Of a stretch of 64,000 nt of DNA, positions 22,875 through 34,659 are shown piece by piece. Every line of letters starts with the position of its first letter. Positions within the stretch are counted from its first letter, which is position 1. The stretch spans positions 620,001-684,000 of the forward strand of contig JNEN01001260.1 in NCBI GenBank assembly GCA_000697355.1, read 5' to 3'. Under the pieces are notes generated by a model. The model saw only the letters and a list, made by a program, of their open reading frames with translations. It did not search any database and had not been told where the DNA came from. This stretch comes from Syncephalastrum monosporum B8922 (Eukaryota; Mucoromycota; Mucoromycetes; Mucorales; Syncephalastraceae). Both the position numbers and the translations under genes were made by a program.

Positions 22875-25800
22875 ATGAAGTTCGCCAAATATCTGGAAAG
22901 CGAAAGCATTCCAGAATGGCGGCGGGCATATATCAACTACAAAGGGCTTAAAAAACGCCTTAAAAATGTCGAAAAGGTCAGTATCTTTAATAATGCAGGA
23001 ACCACCCCCTTTAGATCTTACATAGCAACGAACAATGAAATTTATGTATGAATTATAGTTTCGAAGGGCAAACGAACGTCAGGCTGCTATTGAACTCGAT
23101 CGTGCCTTCCACGGCAGCGCAGCAGAAGACAGCGGCGATGAACAGTACCGTAAACCCGTCGACCATACCAATACCAACAGCAGTAATTTCAGCGGACAAA
23201 TTTGGCGATGGCCCTGGAACGCAAACGTCTCGGCTGCCGGTCCGGCTGGAGCGGCTGTGGCCGGCGGCAGTGGTGGAGGGGGAGGCACGCTTGACCGACA
23301 GCTCTCATTCCCTCATTCCCTCATTCGCAAAGTTTCGTCGCCCTTTAAAGGTGACAATACTGAACTCACACGAGTTCCTTCGCGCCCGGGTAAGAAAAAT
23401 CCAGTATTCCAGAAACGATTAAGATCAAAGCTGATAATCTTCTTGATAGTCTCAATTCAAAGTTCTGCGACCTTATCCGTTCTCGAGGAGGTTCTTTTGC
23501 ACGCGAGCGACCCGGAGCGGGCGTTTTTTCATGCTCTAAACATAGAATTGGACAAAGTGGCACTCTTTTATGATGGTATTACAAATTCATCTTCTCTCGG
23601 CATGAATGCTGTGACTTACTATTGTTGCTATGCTACATATTTCTATTACAGAAAAAGAGGAGGAAGCACGCACCAAGTTGGAAGCTCTCAAGATACAGAT
23701 GCAGCTGATTGCAGAGTATGGCAGCCGGATTCACGATGTACAAGTACGTGGCAGTGGATTTTTTATGGAAGTTGAAACAAAAAAGAGCGGCATCTGAATG
23801 TTACTGCGTATATCATTGACAGATCAGGGATGAAGCCAATCATCAAGATGATTCCGAAGCACAACAAGCCTATCGTGCTCCGCCGCACGGTATCATGGGA
23901 TGGTTTCATCGCAGGCGGAAAACTACTGCCGAAGATGACATTCTACCTGAGTTTCATACTCCCCATCTCGCCTCCACGGGTGACTACTCGGTTGATCGCC
24001 ATGTCAGCTATAATGTACGTACCTAAATTAAGTTGCATCAACATCAACAGTACATATGTCTTACTTTCCTCTTGTTGCCTAATGATCGAATAATATGACA
24101 GGTAGCTCGCAGCAGATTGAAGAAAGCTCTGACAGAGTTCCACAGAAGTCTCGAGTTTTTGAGGTCGTACAAGGTACACTTTTTTCGTTTTCACATTGAA
24201 ACACAACGATGGGATCTCTAACGATATCCAAATACACACGGCAGACACTCAATGAAACGGGATTTCACAAAATTATGAAAAAGTTCGACAAGGTGAGAAC
24301 GATTATCATTGTCATAATCAGACGAACACACAAGTGCTGACGATGACAAATGTTTAGACGGCGGGGTGGAAGGCGAGCACACTTTATCTGCAGCGTCTTG
24401 AAAAGTATCACTGGATCACATCAGATGAGCTCAATGACGTTTTGCGAGAGGCAGAGGTAAAGTTTAATGAGCATACTATCACTCAACGATAAAAGCCCTC
24501 AGACTGACATATCCACACATTCTCCCTGCTTCACCATTACCTGACTTGCTTGTCTGTGTACCGGTCTCGTTATAGACGTTGTTCATCAACGAGTTTGCGG
24601 ACGGACATCGCCGGCGTGGAATGCGCAAGTTGCGTGTACCAGAAAAGCATGAGGTGAGAACATCTGGCCTTCTTCTGAAGTGTACGTGACTCACATGACC
24701 TTCCCCCTGCCTGGAAAAACCCCTTATAGGATTACAATTCAACTACACTCCGCATTGGACTGTATCTCGGCGTTGCGCTGCCTTTGCTTATCCATGCGGT
24801 CCAATTAGGCAAGTACTATTTGTTTGATACATAGGAAGAGATAGACGTCGTCTTCTATTTGGTCAGAGAGCCTGACACGAGATTCCTCATTCGGTATAGG
24901 CTTTGACCCGAAGACGTCTAGGCAGCTACCCAACACGCACATGAATTTGCAAATCTACGCCTGTTTTCTGCTGCCCGTGTTATTCTGTCTCGGATTCGCG
25001 GTCAATTTAATCATATGGCACCGAAACCGCATTAGCTACAAGTTCATTTTCGAGCTCGACCCGCGGCATAATCTAGACTATCATCAGTTTGGCGAGGTAA
25101 ATCAAACCGAAAATACGACATACGACATAACCCTCTTACCACGTTATTCTCCGTAGCTGCCAGCATTTCTGCTGCTCGTCACGTCCTTTATCATGTATAT
25201 GGACTTCGCTCAGCTTTTTGCATCTCTCCCATCTGAGCTTTGTCCTCTAATCCTGTTAATTATTCTCGTTTCGATCATGTTCTGTCCTTTTGACATATTG
25301 TATTGCTCAGCACGACGCTGGCTCGGCGTTGCCCTGGTATGTAATAATTTATTCGTCCTTATTCAGCACTGAAATCTTCTGTTCATTGTTGATATAGGGT
25401 CGCATTTTCTTAAGCTATTGTTTCCGAGTCGAGTTCCGCGACTTCTTCATTGCGGATGAGCTTAACAGTCTCGCATACTCATTTTGGACGCTCACTTTCT
25501 TCTTCTGCTCATACGCTTGGCATTGGTCCGATCTAGGCAAGCTATATAGAAATATGTTAACACCCATATGTAGAAAAGCTAACCTTAACGCCATACAGAT
25601 GACCATTGCAATGCATCTCAGATGTGGGTAACACCCTTTATCGCCTCGTTACCGCCCTGGTGGCGTTTGCTCCAGTGTCTCCGTCGTTATCGCGATTCTA
25701 CGGAGAAGGTCCATTTGTATAACGCAGCGAAGTATCTCAGCAGTATTTTTGCCACACTTATCACAGCTATCCGTCGCATGTACCGTGAGTATTCCTGTCT

Positions 25801-26748
25801 CAGTTGGATTATGGTCTAATTTTTTATGATTTGATAGCTGGCTTTGTCGTAGTCAATGTGATCTATGTTCTCTTGTGCATCGCCAACTCGACCTATACGT
25901 CAATTTGGGACATTAAGATGGATTGGGGTCTACTCCATCCATACAGCCGCAACTTTTTGTTACGGGATGATCTTGTTTTCCAGAAATGGGTGAGTTTATA
26001 CTGCTCTAGTGTGTTTACGATTACTAATATACCTTTACCCGGCCAGATGTATTATACTGCTTCTGTGGTAGATGTTATTCTACGCTTTGCTTGGCTGACC
26101 ACCTTCGCGCAACTTCGTGTCAATTCTCAGTTGTTGACCTTCATCATGGCGCTCGCGGAAGCCTTTCGTCGTTTGCAGTGGAACGTCTTTCGGTTGGAGA
26201 ATGAGGTATACACAATGTCTTTGTAATTTAAACTTGATGTCTAAGCAAGCCATATGTAGCATCTCAACAACTGCGGCCAGTATCGTGCTATCAAAGAGAT
26301 TCCATTGCCATTTGCTTTAAATGAGACTGTCAAGACCATGAATTCAGTCGAGGAAGGCAGTATCCACTTGCCTCCACAGACACACCCGATTCCAATCGAT
26401 ACCACCAGTTTCACAACGGCTAACTTTGACAACTCGTGGATGAATCCAGTCACTCGCCAGCAGTCCACCCGGCAGTCGCAAACGGCATGCGACTCTGTCT
26501 ACAGCGGTTCTTTCTATGGTCGCCGTGATTTCGAAAACCGTCACGATGAGGCAGCGACCAAGGAGGCATCTGGCATCAACGGCGTTGGACCCAATGGCTC
26601 GGCCATTGAGAACGTACTAACTCGTATCCGAAGCTTTGGTAATGGCCGCAATGAAGATTTGTCGGACGGAAGTGATACCGAACCCGAAGAAGACTTCAAT
26701 GATGCTGAGGAGGGGCCACCGATTGACCAGCATTATCATCCTATGTAG
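22875..26748 (+). CDS. SYG1: SPX-EXS phosphate exporter (Syg1/Xpr1 family)
   Basis: Multi-exon gene. The SPX domain begins MKFAKYLESESIPEWRRAYI and NYKGLKKRLKNVEK (inositol-pyrophosphate-binding basic helix), with a Gly/Ser-rich insert, then HASDPERAFFHALNIELDKV, and ends with ALTEFHRSLEFLRSYKTLNE and FHKIMKKFDK. Transmembrane helices follow (LRIGLYLGVALPLLIHAVQL; IYACFLLPVLFCLGFAVNLI). The EXS domain has a mostly helical core: FRVEFRDFFIADELNSLAYS, then PPWWRLLQCLRRYRD and KYLSSIFATLI, ending RRLQWNVFRLENEH. The C-terminal roughly 160 aa are hydrophilic and acidic. Xpr1 exports phosphate; yeast Syg1 is also linked to G-protein signalling. At least 14 exons; TAG at 26748. All landmarks of a full-length member are present. 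Confidence 0.92.
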
Positions 26749-26884
26749 TATCACTATAAAAATATTTCACTTGTTTATACGTATCAAAAGATCCATAGAA
26801 CTCCTTGAATTTTTCTTTTCTGCATTGATTTGAATCTTTATATACCCAACAATATGTTATTAAATGAAAACTAGCTATCGAGAT

Positions 26885-27640
26885 TCGCTCTAAAGTCAGT
26901 TGGTTGTTCGGCTGAAGTGCACTTTCTACATACCTACAGCATAGTCGGGTTCGTTATTGCGCGCGCAAGGCAGCAGGCCGCCACGTCATCTAACTAACGC
27001 GCCCGTGGAGGGCACGCGTCTAGTTCCTTTTGTTAAGCCTATGTCTCAGGATATTTCATCCAATATGAATCACTTGCCATGATGGGTGGGGCTGAGGGAC
27101 ATTTGGGAATATGCCTATGTATGAAGGTTTAAACTACTACCGGCTTCTACCGTAGGCTAGGGCGGAAGAGGAAGACAAAGCAAGGAGGACAAAAAGAACG
27201 GAAAGGAAAGGAGCGGACCTGACATCAAATGAGCATATGTTGACATGTTTCAGTTTCTTATGTAGTTCAGTTCACTTGCAGACAGATGGGAAAAAAAAGC
27301 AGGTAAAAAAACCTCTGGGAGGAGGGGGCGCGAGCGGACAAAAGGAAGAGAGACGCAAACGGGAAAGAAGACGGGAGGAGAAGAAAACGCAATACAACAA
27401 GCTACACATACTTTGGAACAATGTTAAAACTGTCCGATGTATTGTATTTTCAACACGACAGCATACTATCGTGCACACCGGTGCATGGGCGAGCAACCGG
27501 TGGCAGAGGGGCTTGAGGGGAATTCGTGTCGTCTATGTTGTTTCTGTTAGATGTATAGGTCAGGCTTTAAGGTTTCATATCATGCTGGAACATATAAAAA
27601 AATTCGTATCGGCCGTCGGCGTATGATATGATTCCATAAG
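26885..27640 (+). repeat. Dispersed repeat family, copy A (right end approximate)
   Basis: Diverged copy of the family seen at 28141-28705 (B) and 32333-33139 (C, inverted). The left end CGCTCTAAAGTCAGTT aligns with the TIR of B. Shared blocks are ACTTTCTACATACCTA (about 26920), GGTGGG..TG...GACATTTGG (about 27080), the A-rich to G-rich switch AAAAAACCTCTGGGAGGAGG (about 27305), and, with C only, TACTATCGTGCACACCGGTG near 27465. No intact ORF or transposase. Confidence 0.6.
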
Positions 27641-27852
27641 GCAGCCAGCTTCGCGATCTCTTTGCTGCGGTCATTCGTAACCCTCCAAGCTGTGTCTTTT
27701 GCGGATAAGCCTCTTCGCGTGCAGCTGCGGGCCATCATAGCTTGCACTTGTTCTTCATGTTTCTCCTGTCCAAGTCGAAGACTAGCTTGACGTAAGGCCC
27801 CAGATCCCTTTGCCGGGGGGGGGGCGTCGTACCCAGTTACCGTTAGGAACAT
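27580..27852 (-). CDS. Unrecognised 90-codon ORF, possible element remnant
   Basis: From ATG 27852 it reads a protein-like sequence (GSGALRQASLRLGQEKHEEQ, QAMMARSCTRRGLSAKD, RSKEIAKLAALWNHI) to a stop at 27580. Its 3' end overlaps the right end of repeat copy A. A 10-G tract at 27815-27824 falls inside it, and the alternative frame upstream also looks protein-like (NVPNGNWVRRPPP), so a frameshift or sequencing error there is possible. I do not recognise the family. It may be a remnant of a mobile element or a chance ORF. Confidence 0.25.
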   Translation of the reverse strand: MFLTVTGYDAPPPAKGSGALRQASLRLGQEKHEEQVQAMMARSCTRRGLSAKDTAWRVTNDRSKEIAKLAALWNHIIRRRPIRIFLYVPA

Positions 27853-28140
27853 TCATGAAAATCATGTTGCAAGGCTTTCCTCTATGTGTATGCAAATATA
27901 TATACCGTATACAGTATGTAGATGCCGAATACATGTAACCTGTATGTCAGGAAAGGCGCGTCACAGCTAATTTCCCTATAGATTTTTTGTATTTTTCGCC
28001 TATTTTTCCTATGAATTTTGGGAGAAAAGTCTTCAACATTTTTCTAATAGAGAGTAGATTAATAGAGAGTAGACGTAGAAATAGATAGAAGTAGAAAGGA
28101 CGACATACTGTAATAATTTGTATAACTACCCCATGTAAGT

Positions 28141-28705
28141 CGTTCCAAAATCAATTCTCGCGAACTACACTTCTTTTTTTCTACATACCTAAGCGGGAGC
28201 CGGGATTATCGCGCTCACGGCTCGCTCGCCAACCACAATTTTAAGTATAATCCACAAATCTTTAACCGGTGGGCGTGGGACAGACATTTGGCGCAGGGGC
28301 ACATGTCTAATGGACGGGGCGGTGGAGGCGTAGAATGATTGTCAAAGATGGCACCGCCCAGGCTAAAGAAAAGTAAACGAAGAAAAATGGGAGGGTTAAG
28401 AAGGAAGAGCTATCAGGAAAGAAAAGAGAAGATTGAAACTCGTGTAACTGTCTCGTATTCATTTTGTACACATGGATCTGCGCCACTTATACGCAGGAAA
28501 AAAGGTGGAAAAATACCTCTGGAGGGGGGGGCGCGAGCGCACAGGAGGGAAGAAGGAACAGATGGAAAGAAAGAGAGGGGCAAAGGAAAGTCTTTGCAGA
28601 GAGCGCAAGACAAAGAAAAAGAAGGAAATAGACAATTGCTTTTATGAAGCAGGCACACGTCGATGGACTTCATGCGCTTGCCGCTCGAGAACTGATTTTG
28701 GAACG
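28141..28705 (+). mobile_element. TIR-bearing dispersed repeat, copy B (MITE-like)
   Basis: 565 bp bounded by inverted repeats: the left end is CGTTCCAAAATCAATTCTCG and the right end CGAGAACTGATTTTGGAACG, which match as reverse complements at 18 or 19 of 20 positions. There is no transposase ORF. The interior has a purine-rich core with an A-run followed by a G8 run (about 28500-28535). Copy C aligns along most of B but has about 240 bp more in the middle, so B looks internally deleted. No clear target-site duplication was found next to the ends. Confidence 0.65.
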
Positions 28706-28930
28706 AGAATTTATAAGCTTAAAGACATATTTACGCATATCTTTTGTGTTATATAGAAGAAATCCTGCTCTTAGTGAAGAACAAGAACAATGGCTTCAAA
28801 AAGAGATATAATGAAGAAAAATGATGAAGACTTATGTTCAGGGGAAATCAGGGACAGTAAGAAAATTGGAAGTGGAATGAAATTGGGGATTATTTGCAGA
28901 AAATGATACAGATGCAACAAATGTATGCGG

Positions 28931-31862
28931 TCATGATATCGAGGCATCCCATATAGGTCTGTCCACAGAGCTAAAACCGGCGACTGCGGAGGTGTCACCC
29001 GAGGAGGTGTGCTGCATGCCGGAGCTATATGAGAAGGCGTTTTGATCGGTGGAATGGACATCTGGAAAATAAGAATTGGGATTGCCACTGGGAGCTTTTT
29101 CGACAGCATCAAACATGATCTGCCCAAACAAGGCGCTGTCGTACAGGAATTCACAGCTATTAAAGTCCACCTCGGCGTTCCCGTCACCACAGAACGATTG
29201 GGCTAGCGCAGAATAGACGTGCGTCTGCTGCTGCGTCTGCTGCTGTGGATGCTGCTGGAGCTGTTGCTGGGGTTGTGGCTGGCGAAGCGGGGCTCGCATA
29301 CTGTTAAGTTGTGGTTGCTGTTGCTGTCGATCAAGGGGTGCTTCTATCTGCCTGTGGATGAGCGGTGTGCTATAGCTGTACGCCACACCTGCCTTGTTGG
29401 GAGGCATAAATGACGACGATGTTGATGTGAGCGCGGAGCTAAGTGGAGGATATCCGATCTGGAGTTGCTTCACGCCTTCGCTTTCTTGCCTTTCATTGGG
29501 TTTCGTCGATAGAGCTACCGGTTTCGGCGATGGAGGCGTCCGCTTTACTGTCTTCGAGTCAGATGTTCGCATGTCGTCGTAGGAGGGATATTCTTCCTCA
29601 TACTGCGTATCGTACAGTCGACTGTGAGTCAGCAGAAGGTCTTCTGTTGTAAGTGCCAGGCGTTCACACATGGGCCAGTAGGGTTTGAGTTCCTGCAAAC
29701 TAATGAGCGTAGAGCCAACAATAAAATAAAAAGCATATACCTTGATCATTTCGTAAAGTATTCGCAAGCCACGGGTGCTTTTACGACAAGATGCCTGGTC
29801 TTTTGAAAACGTCGAGGTCATCATAACCGTAGCAAAAATGTAGGCGCAGTATCCCATGAAGGGCAATACATTGTTGCCACAAAGACCCTTCATGGTCTCG
29901 AAAACAGACATAGCCTCGTCGACGCACATTTTGCATTCCTTGATGCTGGATTGAATGCGTCGATTAGTCTCCTCGGATACATCTGAGGGTTTGACGTTGG
30001 TGTATGCTAAACTGCCGCGGTGCAAAACAAGCATGGTTGCACACCAAAGAGCGTGTGAAGTCATCCATAGTGTCACGTAGTTTTTGCTTGCTTGTTTGGC
30101 ATGCCACTTCACGTTGTGTGCAGTGTACTGGAATCTGTTGTCCAGTTCGCTTTTCCATGTACGCAGTTTCGCATCGAGCCTTTCACAATGTGTGCTGGGA
30201 GGCCATACGACGGTCGAGGAGTCGGATTTGATCTTGGACATCAGGGCGTTGACCTCTCCAAAGATGGAGATCATGTTGAGGTGTACACGTGCGACGTCCA
30301 TCAATGAGTCGCTTTCGAGGTCGACGCCATCTATGGATCGTGAACTGATAGGGTCCCTTAAGATGATACTCTCGGGCACATTTGGTGGCCGGACTTCGCA
30401 AGCCTCCATATCAAAATACTGAGGCCGTGTTGTTCCAGCACTTGCAAATCTATAGTATTTCGATTAACGTGTAATTATGAAAAGGGACAAGGAAAGCACT
30501 TACTTGTCAATGCATACACAGCACCAGTAAATACGACGCCGTAACGCTGTGCGGATGGGATCGACCGAGCCATCTGATCTTAATACCGGGACTTGCAATG
30601 TCTCTTCCTTATTGAATCCAAGTTCTTCGCACATTCTGCAGCGTACAGAATCGTTCGATTAGTAAACTGAGGACCTTAGCGCATTGAGGTTTACCGTAAT
30701 GCAATGCCAGAGTACATCCATGCCCTACAGGGAAATGGTGATATGTTATTGCTGCGCCGCAGGAAGAAAACAAAAGGAAAGCGACATGACACTTACTTTG
30801 CTCCTGATGCGCGACCAAACTCAAGACAACCCATGATAACCCAGAACTGAAGATTGGGTATATTCGCTTCCAGGGTGGAGCTGCCAATAAAAGACGATGC
30901 CCGTACAGCGAACTTCTCACCTGCCCAATAAGGAGGATCAGTTGCTAGGGAAGGATGGTCAGAAAACCTGATAAAATCAATCCAAGAAATAAGATGTGTA
31001 AAGGTTAGTATAGTTCTACAAGATGCTGTGCATATGATATGCATGCGAGCTACCTTGCACTGATAGCCATTATAGCCCATAATAAAGGTTTAGAAGCAGT
31101 GCCGTTGCTGATTTCGTGACGAAGACTGGGACGATAAATGATGGGGAAGACGGAGTTGATGTGTATAAAAAAGAGATCGACAAGTTCGAGGGCGAGTTCG
31201 GTAGGTAAAGTAATGTCGCCGTGGGTGAATAAAGACTCGGTAGTTTGCACGGCTATACAAAATAAACATGCAAAGAAAAAAGCAGAATGAGAGGCTGCAT
31301 ATGCATACATACAGGGTGTAGTGTAGCATCATCTTACTGGTGATACTACACTGCATTATATATCTGAACATGTACGCTTTTACGGACCTCCTTTTGGCTG
31401 TTCAGCATCCTGCCCTTTGACGTCAATAGTAGGATCCATGCTAGTTGGTCCTCCACCGAAAAACGATGTAGTGAGCTGGCCTTTGACCCGTTTTCGTGTG
31501 GGAGTGTCTGCGCTGTCGTCGCTCAATTGACCGGAGGTGTTTTGGGGCTCTGACAGACGTCGTTCAAGGTGCGCAAGACGTTCCTCTAATAATTGAACAT
31601 ACCCCTTCCGAGGACCTCTTTTACGACACTCTGAATATTCACAAGTGATGTTTGCCTCCAAACAATGAAGGCATTCTGGTTTAGTGCCATCGCATTTGAT
31701 CTGTCATTTCGGTGTCAGTGCGTTGTCATGACAATGTCGGGTAGAATAATTTTTGGAGGAGTTTTGTACTTTTTTTTTTCGGCACATGATACAAGCTTGA
31801 GTGGCTCTTACACGCTTTTTTCCAGGCGCGTTATATTCGAGAGAAGCATCATTTTGCTCCAT
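28931..31862 (-). CDS. Zn2Cys6 (Gal4-type) fungal transcription factor
   Basis: Nuclear DNA-binding regulator. The zinc cluster is split by an intron (about 31696-31771): CIMCRKKK then IKCDGTKPECLHC, and the sixth Cys in EANITC, giving spacing CX2CX6CX6CX2CX6C. A short linker and coiled coil follow (KGYVQLLEERLAHLERRLSE). The middle homology region spans several exons: LVDLFFIHINSVFPIIYRPS, LQFWVIMGCLEFGRASGAKA, GIALRMCEELGFNKEE, and ALRRRIYWCCVCIDK. The C-terminal third is Gln/Pro/Ser-rich (poly-Q around 29215-29290), typical of an activation region. An in-frame ATG at 31910 would add 16 residues; 31862 is used here because it directly precedes the basic region. Targets are unknown. Confidence 0.88.
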
Positions 31863-33607
31863 GGTGTTTGCATAAATGACTCGAAGAAAGGGAAAGGAGT
31901 GGAAGAACAAGTAAGACGATGATCAAAAATTCTCATGCTCTCCTCTTTCGACCCCCATCCCCAATATTGTGCAACACACTCACCTGAGGAGTATCTTTCT
32001 TCCCGTCGGCTATATCCGACTAAAAAGGATGTAACTTTTTCCAGTCTGTCGATGCATCATTCATTTGTGTTAATAACTTGTCCTGTACCTTTTTTTTTTT
32101 TTCAATACAAGCTTTTGGCTCACCAACAACCTGTATTCGACTAACATAAGCGAAATTGCTTGAGTTGGTTTTTTTTGACTTTATGAGCGCCATTCAGCGA
32201 GATATACGCCTTCCAGAAGGACTCTTTCTCTCATCAGTAAATGTGGACCGCGTGAGAGCAGAGTAGACCAATGGATCCTTTGAAACACGAAGAATACCTG
32301 ACGTCAACCCCAGTCAGCTCCTTTACTTCCTGCGTTCGTTTTACGATTGCCAGAGGCGGTCCAGGTAATCGCATGTAAGTCTATCGATACGAGTCTGTTT
32401 CATAAAAGACGAACGTTTTCTCAAACGTCTACTTCCTTTCTGTACTCCGGTCAAAGTCTCTTCCTGGTAAGTGCATACAAAAAGATTATGATTTCAAGTA
32501 TAAACTAACGAGGGTGATATAGACAGTATGAGCTCCCTTCAAGTCCCTTTGGCGCCCCAACTGCACCGGTATGCATGATAGTAAGCGCCTTAAGAGTACA
32601 TGGTCTTGGATATCAATAACGTTCTTCCAATGTATATTTAGCTTGGTGTCTTCTTTCAGGCCTTTCCTCCTGTCTCCTCCTCCGTTTGCGCCTCTTCCTC
32701 CGGTCCGCTTGCTCTCTCCCGCCAGGGTTTTTTTCTTCGCTTTTTCCTCTGCCCGTAAGTGAAACAGGTTCAAGCCTATACAACGAACATGAGACATTAG
32801 CAGATGTTACAGTCACACTTCTTTCTCGCTGCTTCTTTGCTCTTCTTCATCTCCGCTGGCTCTCCTCTCGTCCTGCTACCCCGCTTTCGCCTCGTAGGCA
32901 GTCGTTGGACAGCACCACCATCGACAGCACTCTCACCCATAGACTTGTGCCTACAGCGCCAAATATCTGCTCCACTCCCACCCGTAAGGAATTGCTGAAC
33001 GTTTGTATGAAGTTGTGACTCTATGCATTCAGGTCCAGGTGAGACTGTGTCCAACTCGTCGTGAGTGCGTATTGACGACCCTGGTCTTGGCTGCCTGTAG
33101 AAAAGTGAAGTGTAGTCCACGAGGACTGATTTCGGAACGAAATCCCATAGGCTAGCAAACATGTAAACAAAAAGTCATCCTTTTCCTGGAAATCTTATTA
33201 CTGTTGCTCAGTCATCCACGAGGATGTGCTGCAGCACATAGTTTATTACTTCGAAGTGGGTATACCCTATTGTCTGCCAGTCAAATCATCAGTTTGATTA
33301 CCCTTCTCATTCTTGACAAGGGGTGCGGGTGCTTGAGGAAGAAAGCACTTTTGATCATGCCCTAGTTAGCCTTTGTGTCACTGCTGACCTGTCCAATGAG
33401 AACAAGGCACCTTTGATGATCTCCAAGTAACACTCGTGCGCGCCATAATAGCCATTTCATAATGTTAAATGATGTGTTTGGGTAATTTGTTCGAGGCTAA
33501 ATCTGACTACTGTATAGACCGTGCCATATAGGACTTCGGTGAAACCCTCCCAAAAAGAACAAAAAAAAAGAGTTGCGAATTTGTGTAGCACAAATTGTTG
33601 GTTCCAA
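31863..33607. other. Intergenic region containing repeat copy C
   Basis: Promoter side of the Zn2Cys6 gene (31863-32332; pyrimidine-rich, T-runs at 32091-32102 and 32169-32176), then repeat copy C (32333-33139), then about 470 bp upstream of the molybdopterin-domain gene. No gene recognised. Confidence 0.5.
32333..33139 (-). repeat. Dispersed repeat family, copy C (inverted relative to A and B)
   Basis: Read on the minus strand from 33139, it begins CGTTCCGAAATCAGTCCTCG and GGACTACACTTC, matching the left TIR and subterminal region of copy B. Shared internal blocks are GGTGGGAGTGG..CAGATATTTGGCGC (B: GGTGGGCGTGG..CAGACATTTGGCGC), a TGTCTC..TGTTC segment, the A-rich core followed by CCCTGGCGGGAG, and near the end TTTTATGAAACAG plus GATAGACTTACATGCG. 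The far end (32333) is a degenerate CGTTCG. About 807 bp, no transposase. It lies about 470 bp upstream of the regulator's start. Confidence 0.6.
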
Positions 33608-34519
33608 ATGGCAACACCTTCATTCACAGCCGCATGCTGCGTCATTGGAGATGAAATTCTGAATGGGAAGACTCAAGATGTCAACTCGCACTACCTGGGT
33701 ACTTCCCTTTTACATGTGTTCTTCGGTAATGCTTATTTCAAGGTCGTAAAAACATGCAGCAAGATTCCTGTTTGATTTGGGTGTCGACCTGAAGCGCATT
33801 GAAGTGGTGGGTGATGACGCAAGAGCCATTGCAGACAGTGTCCAACGCTTATCAAGGGACCATAACGTCGTGTTCACGAGCGGGGGAATAGGTTATTCCT
33901 GTCCTCATCGTTTCTTATCTAGAGCTCATATGTCTGTCCTTCTTTTGCAGGAGTAACTCACGATGATATTTCGTATCAGTCAGTTGCAGATGCTTTCGGC
34001 CTTGAGCTCCAGTTGGATCCGGAGACGCATACACGCGTACGCGCTATGCTAGCCAAACACGAAAAACTACACATGGAACAAGACTACCGTCGTCTAGCCA
34101 CTTTTCCTCATCCAAGCCGACACCTGCGGGCCAATTCCAAATTCTTAATACCCGTTGTTGTGGTCAACAACAATGTCTATATGCTACCAGGAGTCCCTCG
34201 TTTGTTTCGACTCCTCGTGGACTCCATCCAAGAGCATATGGAGCAGCTCATCTCAGAGCATACGGGCAAACAAGCACGGCCTTTTATCCGAATCGAGGTT
34301 GCCACTCAACGCGGCGAGACCGATATCGCCAGCGCCTTGACTACGATTCAGGAACAGGTGCGTGATCAGGACATAAAGGTCGGTAGCTATCCTGTCGACT
34401 CCAAGGACTTCCGGGTGGTGATCAGCATAGTGGGGAGAGATACCACAGCCGTGCAAAAGACAGCGTCTCACATCATTCATGCAACAAACGGCTGGGAGAT
34501 CAAATCCAATCGTCTATGA
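33608..34519 (+). CDS. Molybdopterin-binding (MoCF_biosynth/CinA-like) domain protein
   Basis: Three-exon gene. The first exon starts MATPSFTAACCVIGDEILNG and contains KTQDVNSHYL. After the first intron the frame reads FDLGVDLKRIEVVGDDARAI, then VVFTSGGIGVTHDD, the conserved glycine-rich and aspartate signature of the MoaB/CinA fold. The second intron lies within this motif (about 33891-33950). The C-terminal half (NNNVYMLPGVPRLFRLLVDS; GETDIASALTTIQEQ) resembles the N-terminal domain of eukaryotic FAD synthase-like and CinA-like proteins. No FAD-synthase PAPS-reductase domain follows. The reaction is uncertain; related domains hydrolyse FAD or process nucleotide pyrophosphates. Confidence 0.8.
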
Positions 34520-34659
34520 GGACGATACAAGTAATATATCAATAAAAGCACTTCCGTCGAATTTCTTTGTCTCGTCGTCTGAGACACATTAAATATTTTC
34601 CCAAGGCTTCAGCAAACCTATCTGATTTCCTGTCCTTCTTGTCTCGCCTCACTTTAAGG

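Larger units (their letters stand above)
26749..28930. other. Repeat-rich intergenic region
   Basis: About 2.2 kb between the SYG1 and Zn2Cys6 genes, largely occupied by two direct copies of a dispersed repeat (26885 to about 27640, and 28141-28705). Between them are a 90-codon minus-strand ORF, a 10-G tract at 27815-27824 and a short tandem duplication of TAATAGAGAGTAGA at about 28045-28074. Confidence 0.6.

Noticed and set aside
27815..27824. G10 run considered as a telomere or G-quadruplex element
   Set aside because: A single homopolymer without further G-runs or telomeric repeats. It is only relevant as a possible frameshift site.
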